Source: Acidobacteriota bacterium
GTDB lineage: Bacteria; Acidobacteriota; Terriglobia; Terriglobales; Acidobacteriaceae
DNA length: 64,000 nucleotides
NCBI GenBank assembly: GCA_003010405.1
Contig: PJLO01000002.1
Coordinates: 1 to 64,000 of the forward strand
Direction: 5' to 3'
Below, piece after piece: positions 8,758-17,602 of this stretch. The translations under genes and the position numbers were made by a program. Numbering within the stretch: position 1 is the stretch's first letter; each line of letters starts with the position of its first letter. The notes below the pieces were generated by a model. It was not told the origin of the DNA. It saw only the letters and a list, made by a program, of their open reading frames with translations, and ran no database searches.

Positions 8758-9555
8758 CAGCAAGTCTCCCCTTTGCGCTTGTCGCCCTTAGACACCATTC
8801 CACGCCATGCTGAACGCAGCGACTCAGAGATTTCACTGCGGCCGCCTGCTGGAAAACCATCGCCAATTCAATAATGTTCCTTTGCACGCAGCGGCTGCAC
8901 CGGACGATTTCTTTCCCCGTGGTGGTTTGGGCAAAACCTCGCGACGACAGGTCGCGTCGTTTTCAGTCGTCTGACCATCGGCGTAGTTGACCACTGGTCA
9001 TATATGTTGTCAAGCAATTTGGTCTAATGTATCGGCTAGACAGATGTGCCATTGCTGGGTCGATAGGACGCGTTGAAGGTCGAGACGTAATGGACCGGAT
9101 GTCGGTTCCGCTGTCCACCAAATTTGATTACGCCAGAAACGCCGCAAAATTCGCGTCAGATGACCGCGGATGGTCCGTGCGCAGTGGCCCGGTATCGGGG
9201 CATCGGCAATTCGCAAGAGAGATGATGCCGAACGGCGGGAATTCTGTGCTAATTTTATAATGTGAGCAATTTACAACGTATTGCCTTCGAGGCGGAGCTT
9301 CCGTCCCGGCAGGGCTTTCGTTTTTTTTTAAGAGGGAAAGTGTCTGCGTGATCGGTGAGGCGGTCACAAACGTACGCTGGTTTGTCGCACCGCTGTAGTA
9401 CGGCGGGGCGAGGTACAGGCCTTGCGTATTAGCATCCCTTCGTGATGCTCGCGACGAATTTGTGAGTAGATTTGTCTTCACTGTACGGAGTGAGATGCTC
9501 ACTTCCTTCTTGGTAATTTGCACACGGGAATGCTCAGCAATAGTGAGGAGACAAG
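8758..9555. other. Intergenic region between the divergent efflux and kor operons
   Basis: About 800 bp without a convincing gene; the short open frames on both strands have no Shine-Dalgarno support and read as random. It must hold the promoters of both operons. A TATAAT lies at 9256-9261 but has no clear -35 partner at 16-18 bp. Small hairpins (GCCT-TCG-AGGC at 9283-9293, GGA-GCT-TCC near 9294-9303, CCC-GGCA-GGG near 9305-9314) are followed by nine T at 9321-9329. Confidence 0.5.
9283..9329 (+). terminator. Possible intrinsic terminator or end of a small structured RNA
   Basis: Three short GC-rich hairpins in succession end in TTTCG followed by nine T. The stems are short (3-4 bp of perfect pairing each, extendable with G-U pairs), so this is only a candidate. 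It lies 225 bp upstream of the kor operon in the same direction, so it could end a short upstream transcript or act as a leader attenuator. Confidence 0.35.
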
Positions 9556-9825
9556 ATGGCTCGTGGGGCAGTTTCAATTCTCGTTGAGCGATGTAAATCG
9601 TGCGGCTTCTGTGTCGAGTTCTGTCCGTCTAAGGTGCTCGCCCTTTCGTCCGCGTTCAACTCCAAAGGACACCATCCACCGCACGTATTAAACCCCGAAA
9701 AATGTACCGGGTGTGACCTCTGCGGCAGGTATTGCCCAGATTTTGCAATTCATGGGTACCGCACGGACAACTCCGCAGAAACCACTATCAAGGAAATGGG
9801 AAAGGAGTCGGACGATGCACGCTGA
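9556..9825 (+). CDS. korD: 2-oxoacid:ferredoxin oxidoreductase delta subunit (2x[4Fe-4S] ferredoxin)
   Basis: A small 89-residue ferredoxin with two CxxCxxCxxxC clusters: C13, C16, C19, C23 and C50, C53, C56, C60, each followed by proline as in 2[4Fe-4S] ferredoxins. It should carry electrons from the TPP-containing beta subunit to soluble ferredoxin. The ATG is preceded by GAGGAGACAAG. It overlaps the alpha-subunit gene by 11 bp and is first of four tightly packed kor genes. The N-terminal position of the delta gene is typical of KorDABC operons. Confidence 0.93.
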   Translation: MARGAVSILVERCKSCGFCVEFCPSKVLALSSAFNSKGHHPPHVLNPEKCTGCDLCGRYCPDFAIHGYRTDNSAETTIKEMGKESDDAR

Positions 9826-10975
9826 CCCGATAGGAGTCCTTACAGGCGCACATTTCCTGGACGGTGACCATGCCGCCTGTGAGGGAGCGATCGCGGCCGG
9901 TGCTCGTTTTTCGGCTGGATATCCCATTACCCCCTCAACTGAAATCGTAGAGCGCTTTTCACTCCGAGCTCCGAAGATCGGCGCCACGTTTATTCAGATG
10001 GAGGACGAACTTGCCGCTTCCATCACCATTCTCGGCGCGGTCTGGGGTGGAGCAAAGGCTTTTACCGTCTCATCCGGTCCTGGTTTTTCTCTGATGATGG
10101 AGCACATTGGCTACGCGGCTATGACCGAAACGCCCTGCGTTTTCATCGATGTACAGCGCGGCGGCCCGTCCACCGGACTGCCCACATTGCCTGCACAAGC
10201 CGACATGATGCAGGTGAAATGGGGCTCTCACGGGGACTACGAGATCATCGCCCTGTGCCCGAATTCTCCGCAGGAATGCTTCGACCTGACCATCAAGGCC
10301 TTCAACTTGTCTGAGAAATACCGTGTGCCGGTCTTCCTGATGATGGACGAAGTCGTTGGACACATGACGGAGAAGGTTGTCATTCCTCCTGCTAACCAGA
10401 TTTACGTGGAGCCGCGGCGCTGGACCACCAAGGACAAGAGTGAATTCAAACTCTTCGCGCCCTGCGGTGAAGAGCAGGCTCCGGAGATGACACGGGCTGG
10501 AGCCGGATATCGTGTGCATGTCACGGGGTTAACGCACGATGAGCGGGGTTACCCGAGTCTGACAGCGCCCGTGCAGGACAGGATGATCAGACGACTGGTT
10601 AGCAAGATTCGCGACAACGCCCAAAAAATCTGCATGACTGAACAGCAGGATATTGACGGTGCCGATGTGGTAGTTGTCAGCTACGGAATTACCTCGCGAG
10701 TAGCGCAACGCGCAATCGACTTAGCACGCGCTGAAGGGTTGAAGGTTGGCAGTTTGCGCCTGATTACGGCATGGCCCTTCCCCGAGCACATCATCCGTGC
10801 ACTCGCGCCAAAGGTAAAGGGACTGGTCGTCCCCGAGCTCAACCTCGGCCAGATGGTGCGCGAGGTGGAGCGTTGCGCCGGCGGAAAATGTCGCGTCAAG
10901 CCGGTAGATCACGCCGGCGGCACCGTACACAAGCCCGAGGAGATTTTGAAGGCTATCCAGGAGGTCGCGCGATGA
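9815..10975 (+). CDS. korA: 2-oxoacid:ferredoxin oxidoreductase alpha subunit
   Basis: Subunit of 386 residues carrying the pyrimidine-binding and transketolase-C-like domains of a 2-oxoacid:acceptor oxidoreductase, probably for 2-oxoglutarate. Landmarks are YPITPSTEI (36-44), MEDELAAS (62-69) and TVSSGPG (84-90); the QADMMQVKWGSHGD region follows. The start is ATG 9815 (MHADPIG), with AAAGGAG upstream. A longer frame back to 9713 would run through the ferredoxin gene in another frame and is rejected. The stop overlaps the korB start (ATGA). Confidence 0.95.
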   Translation: MHADPIGVLTGAHFLDGDHAACEGAIAAGARFSAGYPITPSTEIVERFSLRAPKIGATFIQMEDELAASITILGAVWGGAKAFTVSSGPGFSLMMEHIGYAAMTETPCVFIDVQRGGPSTGLPTLPAQADMMQVKWGSHGDYEIIALCPNSPQECFDLTIKAFNLSEKYRVPVFLMMDEVVGHMTEKVVIPPANQIYVEPRRWTTKDKSEFKLFAPCGEEQAPEMTRAGAGYRVHVTGLTHDERGYPSLTAPVQDRMIRRLVSKIRDNAQKICMTEQQDIDGADVVVVSYGITSRVAQRAIDLARAEGLKVGSLRLITAWPFPEHIIRALAPKVKGLVVPELNLGQMVREVERCAGGKCRVKPVDHAGGTVHKPEEILKAIQEVAR

Positions 10976-11853
10976 GTGCATCTGCAGTTTCCAAATCAGC
11001 ACCAGCGAATCCGTCAGAACAGTTTCTGCGTACAGACCGCATGCCGCACATCTGGTGTCCGGGATGCGGCATTGGCGTCACGGTGAACTGCTTCACTCGC
11101 GCTCTGGGCGAGTCGAAGATCGATCGCGATAAGCTGGTCATCGTCAGCGGTATCGGTTGCACTGGACGGGTTGCCGGTTACGTCGATCTGGATTCGTTCC
11201 ACACGACGCATGGCCGCGCCATCCCGTTTGCGACCGGGTTGAAGCTAGCGAATAGCGAAATGAATGTGGTGGTTTATAGCGGCGACGGGGACCTGACTGC
11301 CATCGGCGGGAATCACCTGATCCACGCAGCCCGTCGCAACGTTGATATCAAGGTTATCTGCGTCAACAACCTTAATTATGCGATGACGGGTGGCCAGACC
11401 GCGCCTACCACGCCGCTGGATGTCATCACCGCGACTGCGCCTTACGGCACCTATGACCCGTCATTCAATCTGCCTTCTCTGGTGGATGCTGCGGGCGCGG
11501 TGTACGTAGCGCGTTGGACGACCTTCCACGTAACACAGCTTGCCAAATCCATGGCTGAGATGTTCAAGAAGAAGGGCTTCGGGTTCATAGAGATCATTTC
11601 GCCCTGCCCAACTCTTTATCAGCGTCGCAACAAAATGGGCGATGGTTTGGACGCTATGAAGTATTACAAGGAATTTTCCAGAATCAAGCACGGAGCTCCG
11701 ACGAGCGAAGTGGGACTCACAAAGAGCGGCGAAATCGTCGTGGGCAAGTTCGTGGACCGCGAGCGCCCGGATTATGCAACCATGATGCGAACGCATCTTG
11801 AGCAGCGGCTGGGCAGCGAGTTCATTCCAATGGGAGGGGCCGTATGCAGCTAA
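10972..11853 (+). CDS. korB: 2-oxoacid:ferredoxin oxidoreductase beta subunit (TPP binding)
   Basis: The thiamine-pyrophosphate-binding subunit, 293 residues. Visible motifs are CPGCG (29-33), GIGC (60-63), HGR (80-82), the TPP/Mg motif GDGD (104-107) and NLNYAMTGGQ (133-142). With KorA it decarboxylates the 2-oxoacid and forms the acyl-CoA. The start is ATG 10972 (MSASAVSKS), overlapping the korA stop; SD GGAGG is at 10959-10963. It overlaps korC by 10 bp. Confidence 0.95.
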   Translation: MSASAVSKSAPANPSEQFLRTDRMPHIWCPGCGIGVTVNCFTRALGESKIDRDKLVIVSGIGCTGRVAGYVDLDSFHTTHGRAIPFATGLKLANSEMNVVVYSGDGDLTAIGGNHLIHAARRNVDIKVICVNNLNYAMTGGQTAPTTPLDVITATAPYGTYDPSFNLPSLVDAAGAVYVARWTTFHVTQLAKSMAEMFKKKGFGFIEIISPCPTLYQRRNKMGDGLDAMKYYKEFSRIKHGAPTSEVGLTKSGEIVVGKFVDRERPDYATMMRTHLEQRLGSEFIPMGGAVCS

Positions 11854-12446
11854 CAGAGATTCGTGTCGCTGGATTTGGTGGCCAGGGCGTAATTATGTGC
11901 GCCAGTGTCATAGGTCGGGCCGCTTCTATTGTGGAAGACGGCTTTGCCACCATGACTCAGAACTTCGGTCCTGAGGCGCGTGGCGGTGCCTGCTCTGCGC
12001 AGCTTGTTCTTTCGCCCGAGCCGATCCTTTATCCTTACATTGAACAGCCGGACCTGATGGTGCTCTCGTCCCAGGAAGCGTTCGTAAAGTTTGCCAAGGA
12101 CATCAAACCAGGGGGAACGCTGATCATCGAGCAGGATTTGGTTCGCGTTGGGGAAATCGACGCATCGGACGTCAAGGTGTACGGCATTCCCTCAACCCGC
12201 ATCGCGGAAGAACTCGGCAAACGCATGGTACAAAACATTGTCATGACCGGATTCTTCGGTGCCGTCACTGGGCTGATCAAACGTGAGTCCTTGTGGAAAG
12301 CCGTGGAGGATACGATTCCTGCAGCATCCGTGGAACTGAACCGGAAAGCTTTTGATGCCGGCTATGAGTATGGCTTGCAGCACCTGGAGTCAGGTGCAAT
12401 TGAACTGGATGAAGAAGATCCGGCTTCGATTTGCGAACAAGAATAA
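11844..12446 (+). CDS. korC: 2-oxoacid:ferredoxin oxidoreductase gamma subunit
   Basis: The 200-residue gamma subunit with the POR_N-like glycine motif GFGGQGV (10-16) and the conserved NFGPEARGG stretch. It completes a four-subunit KorDABC enzyme. The C-terminal 20 residues are acidic. The ATG at 11844 has GGGAGGGG 5 nt upstream, within korB. Given this complete set the cell can presumably oxidise 2-oxoglutarate (or run the reductive reaction) with ferredoxin. The exact substrate is inferred from family resemblance. Confidence 0.94.
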   Translation: MQLTEIRVAGFGGQGVIMCASVIGRAASIVEDGFATMTQNFGPEARGGACSAQLVLSPEPILYPYIEQPDLMVLSSQEAFVKFAKDIKPGGTLIIEQDLVRVGEIDASDVKVYGIPSTRIAEELGKRMVQNIVMTGFFGAVTGLIKRESLWKAVEDTIPAASVELNRKAFDAGYEYGLQHLESGAIELDEEDPASICEQE

Positions 12447-12460
12447 GAGTGCACACTCAG

Positions 12461-12486
12461 AGCCCCGGGCGACCGGGGCTTTTCTT
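12461..12486 (+). terminator. Rho-independent terminator of the kor operon
   Basis: A perfect 8-bp GC-rich stem, AGCCCCGG / CCGGGGCT, with a GCGA loop is followed by TTTTCTTCTT. It lies 15 bp after the korC stop and before the convergent MFS gene. Confidence 0.9.
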
Positions 12487-12507
12487 CTTCTGTGTAGCTG
12501 ACGTCAA

Positions 12508-13725
12508 TCAAAGCGAAGCCACTCGCCTTTGCGCGAACAGAAAGTACAAAGCCACGAGAATCAGCAGCATCCCATTCAAGCCCAGCACAACGGGAGCGCT
12601 GAACACAGGAACGAGCCAGCCTGAAACCAGGTTTCCCATAGGCATGCCTCCCCGGAAGGCGCAGTTGTATACGCTCATTACGCGCCCGCGCATTTCGTTG
12701 GTTGTGATCAGCTGCACCAGCGAATTGACCGTGGCGAAGACCGCCATCATGGAGCCGCCCACCATCGCCAGCATGGTGTAGCTCACCACCAGAGATCTTG
12801 CCAGTGAAAACCCGGTAATTCCGGCTCCGAGGCAGATGAGCATGATGAGAGCGACCCGCCCCTTCTTATGTATATTGCCCATCCCGGCGATAATCAGCGA
12901 GCCGCAGATCGAGCCGACTCCCATGAATGAGAGCAGGTTTCCGTAAGTTTCCGGGCCGCGATGAAAGATGTCTTTGACGAATACGGGGATGTAGGTCCGC
13001 ATGGGCATGCTCAACGCCGTCATGCAGAACGCCAGCACGATCAGCGCCTCCATGGAGTTCTGCTTGCGAACGAACTTGATGCCCTGTTTCAAACTGCTGA
13101 AGACCGAATCGGTGGTAGTCTCCGGCAGAAATCGCGCCGAGATGATTGAGAGCGAAAGGATTGGCGCGAGGAAAGAAATGGCATTCAGGCCAAAGCACCA
13201 TTTTTCGCCCAGCTTGGCAAGAGCCAGTCCTGCCAGCGCGGGTCCGATGATTACCGCCATGTTGAACTGGATCGAGTTCAGCGCAATAGCGTTCGACATA
13301 TCTTCGCGCTTCACGAGCGTCGGAATCAGGGCCTGGTACGCCGGCCCCCCAAATGCCTGTGCCAGCCCGGAGATGAACGAGAGACAGAGAATCTGCCAGA
13401 CGTGTACTAACCCGGCCGCTACCAGGATGGTGAGCAGTGTCGCACCTGTCATCTGTACAAACTGCGAAGCGAGGAGGATCTTTCGCCGCTCAATGCGGTC
13501 GGCAGCCACGCCCCCGATCAGAGAAAAAAGGAAGACAGGAATACCTCCGAGAAACTGATCCAGCGCAAGCAGGAATGCTGAATGACTCAGTCGGTAGATG
13601 AGCCAGCCCTGAGCAACGATCTGCATCCAGGTACCAATGCTCGACGCACACGCGCCGAACCACATCAGGCGAAAATCCCGATAATGAAATGCTTTGAATA
13701 CCTTGTGAAAGGTTGAGGTCGACAT
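12508..13725 (-). CDS. MFS exporter (MFS_3/EntS-like)
   Basis: Polytopic inner-membrane protein of 405 residues with about 12 hydrophobic segments. The N-terminal half carries the MFS A-loop (GGVAADRIERRKILL) and the opening FRLMWFGACASSIGTWMQIVAQGWLIYRL, typical of the EntS/MFS_3 group (enterobactin and drug exporters). It should be a proton-driven exporter; the substrate is unknown. The start ATG at 13725 has a weak SD. It is monocistronic and convergent to korC. Confidence 0.9.
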   Translation of the reverse strand: MSTSTFHKVFKAFHYRDFRLMWFGACASSIGTWMQIVAQGWLIYRLSHSAFLLALDQFLGGIPVFLFSLIGGVAADRIERRKILLASQFVQMTGATLLTILVAAGLVHVWQILCLSFISGLAQAFGGPAYQALIPTLVKREDMSNAIALNSIQFNMAVIIGPALAGLALAKLGEKWCFGLNAISFLAPILSLSIISARFLPETTTDSVFSSLKQGIKFVRKQNSMEALIVLAFCMTALSMPMRTYIPVFVKDIFHRGPETYGNLLSFMGVGSICGSLIIAGMGNIHKKGRVALIMLICLGAGITGFSLARSLVVSYTMLAMVGGSMMAVFATVNSLVQLITTNEMRGRVMSVYNCAFRGGMPMGNLVSGWLVPVFSAPVVLGLNGMLLILVALYFLFAQRRVASL

Positions 13726-14321
13726 TTGTTCAGGTGCCCATTATCGTCCAGAATCCATCTACACGCACGTGTACACGGCCAATGCTCCACTGGGAGTTCT
13801 GATTCCGCAGAAGCACCTATTGTTAGAGAGGGAAATGCCGATGTTGTAAGTACGTTGTGACTGAGCCGCCATGAATTTCAGAACTCCAGCAGCGTTGATC
13901 CTTTTGCCGCCCGCATCAAGGACGGATTGCGATTCCACGAGTCTGGTTCTTGCGAACCGCCTCCCGGCAGTGAGTCGGACGATTTCGCGCAGCGACAACA
14001 CCAGCATTGAAGATGGTTACGTCTGGTCGGCTTCGGCGAACAAAGACGGTTCTGTCCTTTTATATGCAGCGCCACGGGCAAACTCGTACAGAAAGGACAC
14101 TGGCCAGCGGGATTTACTGTCGGAGCACGTGCCGCTCGCAGACTGGGACCAATTAAAGGCGTGCGGTGCGATAGCTCAATATGCTTTTTGCACCAGCGCT
14201 CTGATTCCCGTGTGCGGACAACTGTTGAATGTATATGCCTGAGCGAAGGGGCACTAGTTGATTGTTTATCTCGCCTTAAGCGGTTTTTGGCGCGATAATG
14301 GCGGCGAAAGGAGAGTGCCAA
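13726..14321. other. Intergenic region, no gene recognised
   Basis: About 600 bp. Open frames exist on both strands (for example 13871-14242 plus, 13878-14438 minus), but they lack ribosome-binding sites, overlap each other and show no family motif. It may contain the MFS promoter (minus) and the promoter of the 62-residue gene (plus). No repeat or strong hairpin was seen. Confidence 0.4.
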
Positions 14322-14510
14322 ATGAATTCGCCAAACACATCGACGCCGCAGCCATCCCGCAACCAGGCTGCAGAGCATGTGGCAGACGCTCACCATTTGC
14401 TGAAGAATCTGCGGGAAGAGCTGGGTAAGCATCCGCAATTAGATGAAGCCATCATGAAGCTGGAATTGGCGCTTAGCGCTCTCACAATACAGACAGGGGG
14501 CCTACTTTAG
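14322..14510 (+). CDS. Small helical protein of unknown function (62 aa)
   Basis: A short soluble protein. The first 15 residues are polar and disordered (Asn/Ser/Thr/Pro/Gln). The remainder is amphipathic helix rich in Leu, Glu, Lys and His (AEHVADAHHLLKNLREEL...AIMKLELALSAL). ATG 14322 has AAAGGAG at 14307-14313, a strong ribosome-binding site and the main reason to accept the gene. There is no signal peptide, Cys or known motif. It could be a coiled-coil adaptor. It ends 15 bp before a bidirectional hairpin. Confidence 0.65.
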   Translation: MNSPNTSTPQPSRNQAAEHVADAHHLLKNLREELGKHPQLDEAIMKLELALSALTIQTGGLL

Positions 14511-14525
14511 TCTTGGACGAAAAGA

Positions 14526-14559
14526 CAACCCCCTCGGCCCGAACGGACCGAAGGGGTTG
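14526..14559. terminator. Bidirectional hairpin terminator
   Basis: The arms CAACCCC-c-TCGG and CCGA-a-GGGGTTG pair over 11 bp with one mismatch and a 10-nt loop. On the minus strand it is followed by TCTTTTC, on the plus strand by TTGAAG. It lies between the 62-residue gene (plus) and the Gly/Tyr-rich gene (minus) and can serve both. Confidence 0.75.
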
Positions 14560-14595
14560 TTGAAGAGCAGGAGGAAATGGTTGGGAGCATACGAC

Positions 14596-15051
14596 TTAGC
14601 GGTGCCCTCCGCCATGTCCGCCGCTGAAGCCATGTCCGCCTCCGCCACTATAGCCTCTTGAGCCACCACCGTGGCCACCGTAACCACCGGAATAACCTCG
14701 ACCACCGTAGCCGTGCCCACCGTAGTAGCCACCGCGACCGCCATAATATCCGCCGCGGCCACCGTAGTAGCCGCCTCTGTATCCATGGCCATAATAGCCC
14801 CGACCGTAGCCATATCCGCCTCCATACCAGCCGAAGCCGACGTATGGATAGGCGTAGCCGTAATAACCAGGGTAGAGGCAGGCATAGTCATAAGGCGAGC
14901 ACACGTAACCCGGAGCATAGTAAGGCCCGGGGCCATAGACCGGAACGCCTACGCCAATCCCAACTGAGACCTGCGCGCTGGCACTGGGTGGAGCACACAG
15001 CATCGCTACGATGATCAGACCGAATAACACGAATACCACTTTCTTCATCAT
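14596..15051 (-). CDS. Secreted glycine/tyrosine-rich low-complexity protein
   Basis: A 151-residue protein with a clear signal peptide (MMKKVVFVLFGLIIVAM..APPSASA-Q). The mature part is extremely rich in Gly and Tyr: first a Pro/Tyr-rich section (about 28-75) with two Cys, then tandem GRGGYYGG-type repeats (about 85-115), then a Gly/Ser/His-rich tail ending GGHGGGHR. Such composition is seen in structural surface or cell-envelope proteins and in phase-separating domains; the real role is unknown. The His/Gly tail could bind metal (inference). It is monocistronic, with a hairpin terminator 36 bp downstream. Confidence 0.8.
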   Translation of the reverse strand: MMKKVVFVLFGLIIVAMLCAPPSASAQVSVGIGVGVPVYGPGPYYAPGYVCSPYDYACLYPGYYGYAYPYVGFGWYGGGYGYGRGYYGHGYRGGYYGGRGGYYGGRGGYYGGHGYGGRGYSGGYGGHGGGSRGYSGGGGHGFSGGHGGGHR

Positions 15052-15251
15052 GTTCCAGACCTCGCCGCTCTGTAATGTTTAAAACACCCGGGCAGGAAAA
15101 AGTTTCGGCACTCCTTCACTTTTCCTTCAACAGTGATTCAGGGTTTCTCCTAGTTACTGAGGTCGTGTTTCACGACGGTTAGACTCGATAGCCGTAGCTC
15201 TCGACAACTCCTGCGCATCTAAACTCGGCGAATCCAGTATTTGGAGCTTTT

Positions 15252-16154
15252 ATGTACGTTGTTGCAGGTGTCACCGGGAACACGGGAAGCGTGGTTGCGA
15301 AGCAATTACTGGCATTGGGCAAGAAGGTGCGTGGAATTGGCAGAACCGAACAGCGGCTGCAACCCTTCGTGCAGAAGGGCGGCGAACCGTTTGTAGCAGA
15401 CCTGACCGACAAAGATGCGCTTGCTGAAGCGTTTGCAGGTGCCGAGGGAGTGTACGTCATGATTCCTCCCAACCCATCGGCTCACGATTTTCGCGAGCAT
15501 CAGCATCAGGTTGCCGAGGCTATTGCTTCGGCTCTTGAGCGCTCCAATGTGAAGCATGTTGTCTCGTTAAGCAGCATTGGCGCGGATAAGGAGGAGGGAA
15601 CCGGGCCGGTAACAGGACTCCACAGAATGGAGCAGCGACTGGAGAGAATTCCCGGGCTCAACGTGCTCCATTTGCGCGCCGGATACTTCATGGAGAACAC
15701 GCTGATTCAGGCGGGAATAATTGACGCGCTTGGCGTTTGCTCTGGTCCGCTGCTGCCTGAGTTGAAAATCCCAATGATCGCGACGGCCGACATCGGAGCT
15801 GCCGCGGCGGAACACCTGCTCAAGCTCGATTTCAATTCGCATGTAACTTTAGAGTTGCAGGGCCCGCGGGACCTATCAATGAGCGAAGCCGTCAGCATCA
15901 TCGGTAAGGTGATTGGAAAACCGGATCTCAAATACGATCATGCTCCCGATGATCAGGTCAGCGATGCGATGCGGGAAATGGGAATGTCGCCCGATCTGGT
16001 AGAGCAGATGCTCGAAATGGCCAAGGCAATGAACTCCGGCCACATGAAGGCCCTGGAACCGCGTAGCGCTCGCAACATGACGCCAACCTCCTACGAGACG
16101 TTCGTTGAGCGTGAATTCGTGCCGCGTTACAAAGGAATCCTGAGAGCGGCGTAG
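15252..16154 (+). CDS. NmrA-like NAD(P)-binding oxidoreductase
   Basis: Atypical short-chain dehydrogenase of 300 residues with the NmrA/YtfG-type N-terminus (GVTGNTGSVV, residues 6-15) and the downstream R-T-E-Q-R cofactor stretch. The catalytic Tyr-x-x-x-Lys is not evident, so it may be an NAD(P)H sensor or quinone reductase rather than a classical dehydrogenase. ATG 15252 follows GGAG at 7 nt. It stands alone between the Gly/Tyr-rich protein gene (divergent) and cysK, and is followed about 200 bp later by a good terminator. Confidence 0.88.
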   Translation: MYVVAGVTGNTGSVVAKQLLALGKKVRGIGRTEQRLQPFVQKGGEPFVADLTDKDALAEAFAGAEGVYVMIPPNPSAHDFREHQHQVAEAIASALERSNVKHVVSLSSIGADKEEGTGPVTGLHRMEQRLERIPGLNVLHLRAGYFMENTLIQAGIIDALGVCSGPLLPELKIPMIATADIGAAAAEHLLKLDFNSHVTLELQGPRDLSMSEAVSIIGKVIGKPDLKYDHAPDDQVSDAMREMGMSPDLVEQMLEMAKAMNSGHMKALEPRSARNMTPTSYETFVEREFVPRYKGILRAA

Positions 16155-16532
16155 CCCAATACCGCTTCGAAGACAGTTTTGAAGATGCGGCAATGCTACT
16201 TGTTGCATTTGACTCCAAGGGAAAGAAGGGACTATAAACGATTTCATCATGATCACCCGCAGCCTGACCTGTCGCGTTTCTCCCTGTTGTTGTTGCGACA
16301 AGAGGCCGTCTGGCGATAATGCGATCGTGAAATAGAAGCCTTTTTAAAGAATTCACGAACCCACCGCCAGTGATTCAGGCCGGTGGGTTTTTTAGTTTTA
16401 ATGAAACGTAGTCATGGCGCATCCGATGAATCATGGCTCTCAAATGAATCTCCTGGCGCGTGGCACGATTCAGAGCCGGTTCCAGGGAAGTGAACACTAG
16501 CGGTTCGCGGGTCGCGGGCCAGAGGAGATCAA
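16155..16532 (+). other. Intergenic region upstream of cysK
   Basis: It holds the terminator at 16358-16396 in its middle, so the last 135 bp should contain the cysK promoter. No convincing -35/-10 pair or riboswitch was recognised. The first 200 bp after the NmrA-like gene has no plausible gene. Confidence 0.4.
16358..16396 (+). terminator. Rho-independent terminator
   Basis: The 9-bp stem AACCCACCG / CGGTGGGTT has a 14-nt loop and is followed by TTTTTAGTTTT. It is on the plus strand, about 200 bp after the NmrA-like gene and before cysK. Confidence 0.85.
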
Positions 16533-17516
16533 ATGAAAATTGCAAATACCATCACTGAGCTGATTGGAAATACGCCGCTGCTCTACCTGAACAAAATTAC
16601 CCAGGGAGTTGTTGCGCGAGTGGCGGTAAAACTGGAGAGCCAAAATCCGCTGGCGAGCGTCAAAGACCGCATTGGCATTGCGCTGATTGAGGCCGCCGAA
16701 CGCGAAGGAAAGATTACGCCTGGAAAGACCGTGCTCATCGAGCCCACCAGCGGAAACACGGGGATCGCGCTGGCTTTCGCTGCGGCAGTCAAAGGATACG
16801 AAGTGATCATCGTGATGCCGGATACGATGAGCCTGGAAAGGCGCGTACTCCTTCTGGCATTCGGAGCCAAGATCGTGCTCACCCCCGGTGCCAGCGGTAT
16901 GAAAGGCGCAATTGCCAAGGCCGAAGAAATTCTGGCCAGTATTCCCGACGGTTTCATCCCGCAGCAATTCGACAACCCAGCGAATCCGCAGATCCATTTC
17001 GAGACTACAGGACCAGAGATTTGGAACGACACCGATGGCGAGGTGGATATCCTGATTTCCGGCGTAGGCACCGGAGGCACGCTCACCGGAATCAGCCGCT
17101 ACATCAAGCCGAAGAAGCCGGAATTCAAAGCGATTGCAGTGGAGCCGACGGACAGCGCGGTGCTCTCGGGCGGCAAGCCTGGTCCGCACAAGATTCAGGG
17201 GATTGGCGCAGGATTTGTGCCCAGCGTGCTGGACACGAACTTGCTTGACGAAGTGATTCAGGTCTCCAACGAGCAGGCGCTGGAGTATGCGCGCCGTTTG
17301 CCGCAGGAGGAAGGTCTTCTGGTCGGAATCTCTGCCGGAGCGGCTGTTTATGCGGCTCTGCAGGTGGCAAAGCGTCCGGAAAATGCTGGCAAACTGATTG
17401 TGGCGATCATTCCGAGTTTTGGCGAACGCTATCTAAGCACGGTTCTCTTTGAGGAATTGCGCAAAGAAGCGCAGGAGCTGCCCACAACCCCGGTTGGTGA
17501 ACCGTTGACTCGTTAG
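16533..17516 (+). CDS. cysK: Cysteine synthase (O-acetylserine sulfhydrylase)
   Basis: PLP enzyme making cysteine from O-acetylserine and sulfide in the cytoplasm. The PLP lysine is K44 in SVKDR, the substrate/PLP phosphate loops are TSGNTG (72-77) and GVGTGGT, and the asparagine loop is normal. It is 327 residues long, slightly longer than E. coli CysK owing to a polar C-terminal tail. ATG 16533 follows GAGGAG at 6 nt. It is monocistronic with its own terminator. Confidence 0.95.
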   Translation: MKIANTITELIGNTPLLYLNKITQGVVARVAVKLESQNPLASVKDRIGIALIEAAEREGKITPGKTVLIEPTSGNTGIALAFAAAVKGYEVIIVMPDTMSLERRVLLLAFGAKIVLTPGASGMKGAIAKAEEILASIPDGFIPQQFDNPANPQIHFETTGPEIWNDTDGEVDILISGVGTGGTLTGISRYIKPKKPEFKAIAVEPTDSAVLSGGKPGPHKIQGIGAGFVPSVLDTNLLDEVIQVSNEQALEYARRLPQEEGLLVGISAGAAVYAALQVAKRPENAGKLIVAIIPSFGERYLSTVLFEELRKEAQELPTTPVGEPLTR

Positions 17517-17534
17517 CCGAGTTTTAGCTGAAGG

Positions 17535-17567
17535 AAGTCCCACGGTTGATGCCGATGGGACTTTTTT
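17535..17567 (+). terminator. Rho-independent terminator of cysK
   Basis: AAGTCCCA (17535-17542) pairs with TGGGACTT (17556-17563), and the inner CGG/GCC can extend the stem. Six T follow from the end of the stem. It lies 18 bp after the cysK stop. Confidence 0.88.
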
Positions 17568-17602
17568 GTTATGAGTTCAGTGCCGTGTCGCACCGGCATT
17601 GG

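Noticed and set aside
9283-9329. Cyclic-di-GMP or fluoride riboswitch
   Set aside because: The minus-strand text shares a few letters with GEMM cores, but the conserved second half is absent. No riboswitch is claimed.
13871-14242. 123-codon plus-strand frame in the gap after the MFS gene
   Set aside because: No ribosome-binding site, no motif, and it overlaps equally long minus-strand frames. Kept only as a note in the intergenic entry.
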